A stretch of 64,000 nucleotides of DNA from Membranipora membranacea (taxonomy: Eukaryota > Bryozoa > Gymnolaemata > Cheilostomatida > Membraniporidae). The notes under the pieces were generated by a model, which had not been told where the DNA came from, made no database searches, and was given only the letters and a program-made list of their open reading frames with translations. Below, in pieces: positions 1 to 10,094 of this stretch (the first letter of the stretch is position 1; each line of letters opens with the position of its first letter). The DNA is taken from contig OU612067.1 in NCBI GenBank assembly GCA_914767715.1, forward strand, positions 15,317,001 to 15,381,000. Reading direction: 5' to 3'. Both the position numbers and the translations under genes were made by a program.

Positions 1-255
1 GACAAAAAACCTAACATTATTTCAAATTGCTTCAGCTTGAGAGGAAGAGCTAAAGAGAAAATGACAAAGACAATTAGGGAATCAGATAAAATATTGTGAT
101 ATTACAAATTGAACTAAAACGAATCATGGTTAGGCATACACATCCGGATTTCAGTTGAAATTTACAGTTCTTTGCAGGGGTTAAATCAAGTCATGTTTGA
201 CTTCGTTTAGGACAGCTACAACAGCACTGAAAACTAAGTTATCCACCCCATGTAC

Positions 256-3200
256 CTGGTGAGACGGTGATAGTTTTGTTGATACTTAGAGTGTTATTGG
301 ATACTTTTGACTCGACAGTTTCTATTTGTCTACTGTTGGTCTGGTTCTGGATCAGTACTTTAAGGTCTGTACAGCTGGGTAGTGCTGGTAATCTCACCAC
401 ACAGTCTATGTACAGCTGTACTCTATAAAGTTTGAAAGGAATCATGATAGACAAAACATTTCTATGGCTATGTCTTTGGGAGCATGAACCTGACAAACAC
501 TTGAATACGCTAATAATATGCTTGCGTAGCACCAGAGTCTGTTGAGAGAGCGGGGGGGGGGGGGGGGTGTGCTCATGGTTTGGTCAGGTGTGGGGAAGGT
601 GATAATTTTGGGAAGGGTAGTTGTGTGATGCCATACTCTCCTAGGAACAGGTAATTATCACCAAAACAATGACTGCTCGAGCATTTTGATAGAACAAGTT
701 CCTGAGTATGGATCAGTAGTTGTATTGGGATTGATTAAAGATTTTGCTATCCCAAAGTCCAGGCAGGCAGGCGGCAACAGTAACTCTTTTCTTCTTCAAA
801 TACCAACTTAGAACTTTAAAAAACCGTCCTGCTCAAGGTTGATTAAAGAAAATAACTTTCCTATGGACCGACCCCACAAATGACAGTCTTTACCTTTCGT
901 TGCCCTCACTTTCGCCGTCAGGAAGAAAGCTATATAACAGGTCTCCTAGTTCTTCCTGCAGAGGAGAGGCACAGTGTTCCAAGCCCCGCCCTAAACTCCA
1001 AGATGAGTCGTACAAGTCAGGCTTGATGTCAGACATATTCAGATCAGCCGTCACAGCTTTATATGTGACAGATGAAGGCATCGTGTTGCGTCTCCTAGAT
1101 CCCGGTGTTGACACCAGACTGCTAGTGCTTGACGAGCTGGGCTCTTTATGGATGTCAAAATATTCATCTTGTCCTGGAAAGGATAAATAATAACTTTAAA
1201 TTACATTTCTTGGACTGAAAGAGGTGACATACAAACATCTATGAATAAATAGATGCTGTAAGATCATGTCCTGTCATCCACACATGACTATAGGGTAAAA
1301 TTTATGTATGTCTTATTGCGTAAAGAGTTAGGTAAAGATAAGATGATAAGATAAGATGGGTTTGAGATGATTGCTCTTGGTATCGTAAACCTTCAATTTG
1401 GATGAGGGATTTGCATTATAGCATCCCCCACAATGCCGCTCTTGCTTGGTCTTCAAAGGTCACATCAATCTTAAAGATGCCATTTTTTGTCTGATGTCAA
1501 AAAATATGAAAGTGAAATGCAATAGGGGGAAGACAATACCCTCTCACTATCTATTTGCTTCATCACAACCAGTTTTTGCTACCTAGAGCAGGCCTCCACA
1601 TATTATAATTATTTTCAGCGTTAAAAGAAGCCGAGGCGGCGGCCAATACCATAATGAACAGAGCCAAAATCAATAAAATATCATATTTCCTACATTATTC
1701 ATTTTAATAGGCATGAAATCTATAAAAAAAAGTATCCATTAGACTTTCCAAACAAATGAGCGGATATATCCTACAGCCAGCTACAGCCCACAGGTGCTTT
1801 GTAATGTAAGAGGTCAATAAACTATTACCATATTAATTATTTGTTGAGTCTGGATTGAATGCAACATGATGAAATGATATTAAATACGAAAAAAATCAGG
1901 GAGAGATCCAGAAATGATAAATGTGACAGTGTTGCTATTATTATCAAATCTTAGCAAGCTTCTTTTTCATTCCAGGCAGTGCAATTAATGCTTCGAAACA
2001 TTATCTTTTTTCCTTCAGCACATTGATAATCGTATAGTGATTGCCAACTTATGCTACTGGTTCACTGACCTTACTTGTTGTCAGTCTGTTTTTCATGACG
2101 GGTAAAACCCCTATTAGCAGGGGGCTAATATGTTGACTGATTAATCAAAGTGATTGTAGGGTCATAGTGGAACATAGTGGTCAGGGGGAGTAAAAAAATC
2201 ACTATGTTCAACTATGATCCAAATTTTCAGACTTTGGAGCAGTTTGACTGCGATTAGGTTCACGGGCTGTTTTATTTCATATGCCCTAATGACTTTTCAG
2301 CCTGAAATCTTTGAAACCATACCAAACATGGCGTAGTTTGGCGGTCACTTTAAAACTGGACCGCAGTCTTCTCATGACACCTAGGGCATTTAGACTGAGA
2401 ACTCGACTGGACTAGAAGGATACCAGAATCTGATTCTTTGACAATAACTTTGTTATATCCATCTAATATTTATTCATATTTATATAATATATATATATAT
2501 ATATTTATATGTATCCTACTAGAGACTCACCTGGCTGTACATTGTGTATCTCAGGAATCCAGAAGTCGATATTACCCGGTCGATGGGTGCCGGCAGCACT
2601 TGTCTTTCTGTTGGAGGCTGGTGAGGACAAGGCAGTTGTATTACGCCGAGTGAAGGGAAGCTTATCTCTGCGACCGCTTCTCTGTGGTGTAGGAGGCGCA
2701 TCTGTAGTAGATAGACACCATGGTAAAATTGTTGAAGTTGATGAGAAAAAGAGAAATTAAATGTGATAACGTGCATAGATTTCCTACGTTTGATTTGTAT
2801 TTTGGGGTATCTTGATCAGAGATGTTGGATATTCTTTTTACAAAAGGATCGAGTTCTACCAGAGTACCAGTGTACCAGAGACCTGAACCAAGATTAGTTA
2901 CTTTACATTGGCCAAGCCCTTATCCAAGACAAAATTAAACCTTTTCTAAACCAACCCTGGTAAACTGTTAGCTTACCTGATGAGTTGATGTGGGGAGGCA
3001 ACTCCTGACTATTCAATGGAACCCTCTCCTCTGCAGACAGGTCCTCAGGCTCTGGTTTAGACTTCTTACAGCAGGAACTCAGTCTACTGAACTGTCCGTG
3101 TATTATTTTGAGCCACTCCCATCTCATGAACTCCATTATAAGCAGCGATGATTCTGTGTGAGAAAAGTGAGAAATTAGATCTATAAGGCTAGATATTAAA

Positions 3201-5665
3201 TTTATCAACTCTCTCTTAATATATATTTCCCGTCCTGACTTGCGTTTCCCTCACAGAAATTGGACACTGGGTATAACAGCAAAACCATAAACAACAGAAT
3301 TATAATGGAAGGGAAATTACTTGACTATTTGTTTACTATCACTGGCTAATTAATTACCAGGCACCAGTCCCTTGGAGTACACTTATCTTTGCCGAATGCT
3401 TTTTACGATAGCTGATTATGGTTCGGCTTCATCAATACCAATGTTTAACCTTTTATAAGCTCATTCCCTCTGTGAATGTGGAGGAGTAACTGAAAAGCTA
3501 TGTATCAAGCCGCCTAGCCTCGTTATCTGACTTTTGCAGTAACACTCCATTACCAAAGAGAGAACAATTAATTTGTTCTATGGTTACACCGCATATTATT
3601 AAAGGGGGAGCAACTCATAATGCAGGTAAATAGGGATGCAGGGGACATAACAGATAAGTGTACCATGGAAGTACATATGTACCGACTGTGTACCTGATGA
3701 ATATCTTAACAACCTGTCACAATATCAGGTTTGCTGTCACATATTGCACTGTTGCAGAAAAGGTGTTTAATTAAGACAAAATACGTCCAGCTTTTGACAT
3801 GGCAGAAATAAGCTGTCATATTATTTTTATTTATCCTACCGTGGGATGGAATATAGCAGTAAATAGTCTCATGTCATATGTCCACTGAGCTGGTAATGCA
3901 GTGTAGTCTATCAAGTGAAGCAAATTGATAGGCAGTTTGTTTACTATAGCACTACATAAAGGGCACTTGTCCAGAAGTGGCATGTCATCACATTTCAAAC
4001 AAGAGACACTGTAAAATAAGAATGACGAGAGATGACATTTTAAAATTAAAATCAATACGTGTAACATTGTTCTTATTCAGTTCACTTATTGCAATGAATG
4101 ACTAGCTGCTTTCAATGGGAGAAATTCACCCCACGCACACAATGAGTAGGTCGGACAGAACGGAAATAGTGCTGACTTAGACTTAAGCAGCATGCAATGC
4201 TGGCCGAGGCAATACATAAACATCACTAACTAGGGGCCGAAAATAAATAATCTGAACTTAACCGTTGTGCAATAGTAATGCTATGCATCAACCTAAACTC
4301 AGTATGCAGCTATCAAAGCTGTTAAAAAAAATGGTGATGTTTGCTAAAAGTTTTGGTAGAAGTTTGTTGACCTACATCTGTATCATTTTAAAAGCATGAA
4401 TAATTTGTGAAACAGGCGTGAATTTTCTCACGTGGGTTTATGCGCTTGATCATGTTTGGTCAACAGCATTTCCATACAAAATTAAGTGTGGAGTTGACTT
4501 CATCATCATCATCATCTAATTACATTGACACCTACACTGTCATTATATATTGATTGATGGTTTGCTGTGTATGTTTTTATCTTGCTCAATATTAACCAGC
4601 TATCAATCAAATTAGGATCAATATCTGTGGGATGCGGACAGGAAACACCTCCTCAATCTTGTCTGCTGTCGACAGCATGCTTGATCAAAATCTGAACATG
4701 ATAGATCTCTATATACCCTAGAGGAGTTACTCTAAGCAAGAGTTTAGTCTAGCTAATTTGGGCAGGGGTGCCATAATGTTAGCTAACACCAATTTAAGCC
4801 GGCTAATATGACAGTTTTGTAGAGTAACATAGGTGAGTAAGTACAAGCTAGCAATAAATTCCACTATTTCAAGCATGTGCGAAAACCCTTCCTTCAGGGA
4901 GTGCTTTACACCTCCCCAAAACTAACAAAACTCTAGCTAATATCAATTCCCTAAGGATAGGTTGTTTCTCTGCATAGCTGTGCCCTAACCAATTCGGAGA
5001 CACACAACAACTAGTGTGTAGTTGTTGACAATCAGATCAATTAAAAGATATAATCATTACCTGGACCATACAGCGTAAAAGCCGTGATGAATCCTAAAGA
5101 TTCTACACTAGGAAGGCGATAAAGGGAATAGAATGGATACAAAATGAGGATGTTGGTAATCTGGACACACAGCTTGTTCCTATTTTTGTACTTAATCGCT
5201 ACCCTTGTGGAGTAGATATTAGCTAGGTTTAAGGTTAGCCTGTTCAGAGGTACTTGTTTTTAATGAGCACCGAATTAAGTCAGCTAAGATCGGAGGTCTG
5301 TAAAGGAGGTCGGAGGTCGAAGGTCGGAGGTCGGAGGTCTGTAGAGTTATGAGGTTGAGGTTAACTATCTATTTTATATCACCATTAAAAGCTTGTTGAA
5401 AATGCAAACTTTTACACGTGCTGCAGTGGCATCCTGTTAGCAAAGAATTACATGTGTTACCGGTAATGCATGATTAAATTGAACTAAGACCCCTATAGCA
5501 TCGAGAATAAAACAATATCAAACAATATATCTATACCTTGGTGTCACTCACCTGTGTTTTGTCTGAGTCTCAGGAGCGGAGAGATGTCACAAGGAACTTG
5601 GTAGTGTTTTCTAACGAATCTCAACTTACATAGCTGAGCTAGAAGCTTCCTTTGATAGCTGAGCC
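256..5665 (-). CDS. Unrecognised multi-exon protein gene, 3' part (six to seven exons seen)
   Basis: I do not recognise the product. On the minus strand a phase-consistent exon chain can be read: 5665-5552, 5102-5061, 3153-2977, 2701-2531, 1173-894, then 538-458 and 422-256. Each has an AG acceptor and GT donor, most introns are phase 1, and exon lengths match the phases. The first exons look alpha-helical and basic (KLLAQLCKLRFVRKHYQVP). The middle exons are Ser/Pro/Arg-rich and probably disordered. The last ones return to a folded segment with a helical part (LWCYASILLAYSSVCQ) and a beta-like end (LPALPSCTDLKVLIQNQ). The gene continues to the left of the window, and 5' exons may lie above 5665. 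The 538-256 segment is open only if a 35-nt intron (457-423) is removed. Which family this belongs to remains unknown. Confidence that it is coding is good, identity nil. Confidence 0.6.
552..567. repeat. 16-base G homopolymer serving as C-tract upstream of a splice acceptor
   Basis: Sixteen consecutive G on the plus strand. On the minus strand this is a C16 run about 13 nt upstream of the AG acceptor of the exon starting at 538, so it occupies the polypyrimidine-tract position. Such runs are length-unstable and prone to sequencing error. Confidence 0.7.
2163..2336 (+). repeat. Dispersed repeat with internal palindrome, copy 1
   Basis: The segment starts with an imperfect 17-bp inverted repeat (2163-2179 with 2200-2216, one mismatch, motif CATAGTGGAACATAGTG). 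It continues into a block ending near ACCATACCAAACATGGC. The same block recurs at about 21303-21385 (plus, right half only) and about 62398-62575 (minus). It has no coding potential, and is probably a short non-autonomous mobile element. Confidence 0.7.
5304..5343 (+). repeat. Short tandem GGTCGGA-type repeat
   Basis: Five or six imperfect copies of a 7-bp GGTCGGA unit lie in an intron of the minus-strand gene. No function is visible. Confidence 0.7.
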
Positions 5666-5669
5666 CTGT

Positions 5670-8600
5670 TAATAATAAAAAAAAAGTCATCAACGCAGCC
5701 ATCTAGTGTAATTAATGTAGGCTATACATCATATTGAACATAGTTTTATATGGGAGCTGAAATCAATATAATGCTGCCGCATGGTCAATGCTTGTGATTG
5801 ACAGCAGATAGATTAGACTCCCCAAGGATGTGTCTTGTACTATAGGGCCCTGTCATCACTAGAATAGCTGCTGAGTTATTAGAACTGATGACTGCGTTTG
5901 TAGAATGTCTGCTGATCTATCTGTTGGCAGCAGTCAATATATTACATCAGATTTAACTTTCATTTGGGAATTGATGAATGAATGGATCGTTACTGAGAAA
6001 CAGTATAATAACAGGATGATACTTGGAAGAGCAATAACAGGAAAGGGCAGTTCTGGTTAATTTCCTCTAATTCCAAAGTCAAAAAAACTCAGCATGCATT
6101 CCGGACAATTCCATCTTGTTGTAGGAACATTATTATTCATGAATGAAATCCAGACTTTCGTGATAACTTCCTGTGACTTAAAATAGCCTCCCAAGGAAGC
6201 TAACTGTGGTGAACCGGATGGGGTATTATGAATTTGAAATGAATTTGAATCTTGTACTTGGTTCTTGAACTCATTTTTGAATGGGAATTGCTGCTCGGCC
6301 TTGTATGACGTTATAATGTGGCTATCATGGGTGAATTACCGCTGTTATCGAAATTTACAAGTCCGCATCTAAAATAAGACTTTAGGCTTCATAGTCAGTT
6401 GAGCCACTGGAGTGGAATAGCTACAAATATGGTTGAATTTAATTTTACACCTCACTTGTTCGAATAAAAATATTGATAAAAAATTTGCTAAAATTTCTCT
6501 CAAGCAAGATATGGCAAAATCTTACTTTCAAATATGGAGTTGTTTTCTCATATTAGACGAGGACACAACTCTATATAATTAACTTTTACACGCCCATTAT
6601 AAGACAACATGAATATGAGAACTTTTGCAAAGAATCCCAAACAAGACGTAAAAGGTAAGTTTAACAAGAAGCGCAGCAATGCACGTTATACTGATTTGAA
6701 TAGAAATATAGACTTATAGATCAACACAAAAAGCATTTCCTAGTTTTGTTGAGAAACAGCAGTCAGAATAATAGCTTAAAAATGATAAACAGGCAGTCAG
6801 GTTTGTTTTATTGAAAGCAACAAACTATCAAAAGCTGTCACCTTAGTACTTTCCTATTTTGTCCAGGATACTGTCATTTTTAAAAAAAAACCATTGATAT
6901 GATAATTATTATTCAGGCAGAATATCAAAAAATTATTAATAAAATTGTACATATTGAATATTGAATATTAAATTTCAGGTAAACTTTATAAAAATTGAAA
7001 TCAACTGGACTCAAACTGCTCTATCTCTCGAATATTCGATCAAGGCTAACATATGCATGCTCAGCATCGGAAGGACTGAGAATAGCCTCAATCAATCTAT
7101 CAGAGTAGAGAAATCTGTCATGAGAGTATGAATGCAGATCTAGAATATAAAAACTGCCATTTTTCCCTCCTCTGCTCTTCCACAATCTCACGTATTTTAT
7201 TATAACAATCTGCTTTAGTCTATATATTTTACACCTTTTACACTACTTTATGGACATTTTACACCCAGAACAAAAATCATAGTGTTTTTTAATACTCATG
7301 ACAAATATATGAAATCAATCAATCAGGAGACACATAGCATTTCATCTAACTCAAAATACATTGAGCAGCCATGCCAAAACCACTACCATCCTCTTCACAA
7401 ATACATTGTGAAGAATAGCAACCGCCAAAATAGAGTGTCGTCGGTATCGGCGATGAGAATGCCTCACTGTAGGACTGAAAAGTTGAAGAGAAGCTTCCCA
7501 ATTTCTAGTGAATAGTTTTGTTTTGTTTTTTGAGATAACTATCTTTGCCTAATTTTCATGTAGAGCTCCAGTATAATTTTCCTTTTCTTTTTATTTCTTT
7601 ACTTTTGTACTTTTCTTTTTATTTTTACTCCAGGGCATCAAACTTTCTGTTATATGGAGGCTATCCTTTCCTTTCCTATTATATCCTACTATTTTTTAAT
7701 ACAGTTATAAGATTTGCCTAGTCGTCAAGCAGAAACAGAGTCAATGGAGAAAAATACAAATCAAAGTATCAATCTTTTTGGAGAAGTAGCCAGCTCATAA
7801 AGGGGGACATCAAAGTAGGCCTTATTGAAAGTTTGGAATGGCCTCAGTCAAAGCTGCAGTCTTAATTTCTCAATGAGGGACTGATATGCTAGAACAAGTC
7901 AGATCCAGTTTGCTTGCACAAGGTAGGTATTGCTCTGCCGCTATTGAGCCACAGGTTATTTTATTTGCAGCTCAAGTGTGTAGGGCAAACTGGATAAAAC
8001 TTTATCCTCTTATACACTGTGTTGACTGCTATCACCCTCTTGTAGCTTCCTTAAAGTGATATTTGCATTGTGTTCTCTCTAAGGGAACCGCTTATCATGA
8101 TATTGCTGTAACTCGAATAAGTTTGACTCACATTCTTCAACCTTAAAGAAATTCTAAATTCTACAATTTCTAATAAGTGTTCATTCATACTCAAAATATG
8201 CTTGCATTTCCAAAGCTCAAAAATGTTTCTGATAGGTGGAGCCCTCTTTTATTTCAGGCTCTTTTATGATAATATTTTTCCGATACTTGCTGTTAATGTA
8301 ATCATAAGAGATGTGTACGATTTTTATCGGTGTGAATCCGACGACACAAGTTTCCCTCATTGTGTGACATAGATAAAATACTGAAAGACATCTCTATTGA
8401 AGGTCATATTTAATCTAATAATCTAATCTAATATTCGATCTATTGCGCAACATTGAGTGATTGAATTGTTTATGTATTAATTGTGTGCTCCTGAGATTAG
8501 AGGGGAGGACGATAACAACAGCTGATTATATAATCTTGGAATTATATTCTAGCAGAGAGTTTTGGACCAGCATCCTTATTCTAGACCAGCGCCTCAACAA

Positions 8601-9077
8601 ATAAAGCAAAAAACGCTGATTGATGAATTCGCTGAATAAAAGTTACTGGTGTACAGTCTGAGGTGTTTGAGATGAGCTATGCGCAATAGAAAGAGCTAGA
8701 TAGGTTATAGATGTGTGGTTATGGTGTGTGGTATGTGTGATAATGTGTGGTATGGTTATTGTGAATAATCTACATTTGATTTAATCAGTAGTGGTTATAC
8801 TTGACAACCTTTGTTATCAAATAGCTGCGTTGTTTGCACGTTTTTTCGCACGTTGCTGTCAACGCTTTAAATCATCTAGATCTATAAACCCATTGCACTT
8901 CATGACATCCATTATAAATCAATCAAGAAGCTGGAATGCCTTCATATCATAAATAAATATCCTTTTTTACAAGATGTCATGTGAACTTTAATAACCCTGG
9001 TTGACCTCTTAATTGTCATGGTAACGTGTCAGTCTTGGCTTGCGTACTCAACTTTTAGCTGGCATGTATACCAACCA
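5670..9077. other. Stretch without a supported gene
   Basis: AT-rich DNA between the minus-strand gene and the tRNA gene. I found no exon chain with consistent splice phases. A minus-strand open stretch around 7160-7025 looks weakly protein-like but has no fitting donor. Further 5' exons of the minus-strand gene could be hidden here. Confidence 0.4.
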
Positions 9078-9163
9078 GGCCTCGTGGCGCAATGGATAGC
9101 GCGTCAGACTTCTAACTGTTAGATGATATTTGAAGGTTGTGGGTTCGAATCCCACCGAGGTCG
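9078..9163 (+). tRNA. trnR-UCU: tRNA-Arg (anticodon UCU) with a 13-nt intron
   Basis: A full cloverleaf can be drawn. The acceptor stem is 7 bp (GGCCTCG with CGAGGTC, one G-U pair) with G as discriminator. The A box is TGGCGCAATGG. The anticodon stem TCAGA pairs with TTTGA around loop CTTCTAA, and the T arm is GTGGG-TTCGAAT-CCCAC. The intron follows position 37, directly 3' of the UCU anticodon, the canonical site in nuclear tRNA genes, and removing it leaves 73 nt. A T-rich tract (TTGTTTT) just downstream fits an RNA polymerase III terminator. Intron-bearing tRNA-Arg(UCU) genes are well known in animals. Confidence 0.95.
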
Positions 9164-9380
9164 TTGTTTTAATATAGCCAGGAGTTGACCCACTACCTAA
9201 CTCTCTCAAAAATCAGCGTATTGTGCCCCATGTGAAAAAGTGATTGTGGAGTGTGATAGTTACGATAAAATCTGACTGGTTGACAATGTAATACTGTAAT
9301 ACGTGATGCTGAAGATTCCAAAGCCGCTTCACCTAACGTGTCTGACTCCCACAATCTGGAAACACAATAAGAGTGATTTG

Positions 9381-9576
9381 ATTGGCTAATTTTTCCAGAT
9401 CCTTTTCTTCCTTGCTGTGTGATTGGTTATAATTCCAGTTTGTGTTCAGTTAGCCAATCACATCAGTATTTTGTCAATGTGAGGCATAGAGGGGAATTAT
9501 TCCGCTGTGATTGGTTCAACATTCCAGATTATTTTTAGCCAGCCAATGAGGTTGTGCTCACTTTTTTTCAACCAAT
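9381..9576 (+). promoter_or_regulatory. Promoter with six CCAAT boxes (NF-Y-type cluster)
   Basis: Six CCAAT/ATTGG pentamers lie in 196 bp, at 9381, 9422, 9454, 9510, 9543 and 9572, in both orientations. Three of them share an extended module, GATTGG followed about ten bases later by TTCCAG, as if amplified locally. The cluster ends about 100 bp before a strong donor (CTCTAG|GTAAGTG, exon end 9673) that fits a short 5' UTR exon of the downstream DUF6729 gene. CCAAT is the known core site of the trimeric factor NF-Y. That NF-Y acts here is inferred. Confidence 0.65.
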
Positions 9577-9619
9577 CACTGCGAGTGGTATGGTCATGTG
9601 ATCAAAAAGGTGGGAAAAG

Positions 9620-9673
9620 GTTCAGTTAAATGTTGCAGCGCGATTGTGGAGGATGGAAGAAATCCTGCTCTAG
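9620..9673 (+). other. Putative 5' UTR exon with a six-codon uORF
   Basis: The segment lies between the CCAAT cluster and a consensus donor at 9673/9674. It contains ATG at 9653 followed by five codons and a TAG whose last base is the last exon base. The uORF peptide would be MEEILL. The transcription start is not determined, so the left edge is approximate. Confidence 0.4.
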
Positions 9674-10094
9674 GTAAGTGAACACAAATTATGTGCTTAT
9701 TTCTTATGGTTCACTTGAAGCATATGATGGGGGCATTGTATGTACTATGAAGCTATATTTTAATGTTAATTTGATCTGGGGAACAAGGTTTTGGTTGGTT
9801 CTAGTTTGCTTATTGATGGTTTTAATAAAATTTTCAAGTCAAATCACAAGTCAAATGTATCTCGTCTCCGACTAACAGACCTAAGATTGACATAATTATT
9901 TACTGGCACACTCTGTGATTGATTGATTTATTACCCGGGCAACTTGAGATATAACTGGGGCATCAATCAATGTGTGCATAGGTAAAGTAAGATTTTTATT
10001 GAACCTCATTCTAGTCTAATCTGCTGTAGTAGTTAGTACTGGCTTTTTATTTTCTTTTTTCTGAATGCTCTCCTGAGTTAGCAAAGCAATCATC

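Noticed and set aside
7025-7160. Minus-strand peptide around DRFLYSDRLIEAILSPSD
   Set aside because: It looks protein-like, but has no phase-compatible donor to the next exon at 5665 and ends in a stop; evidence is too thin.
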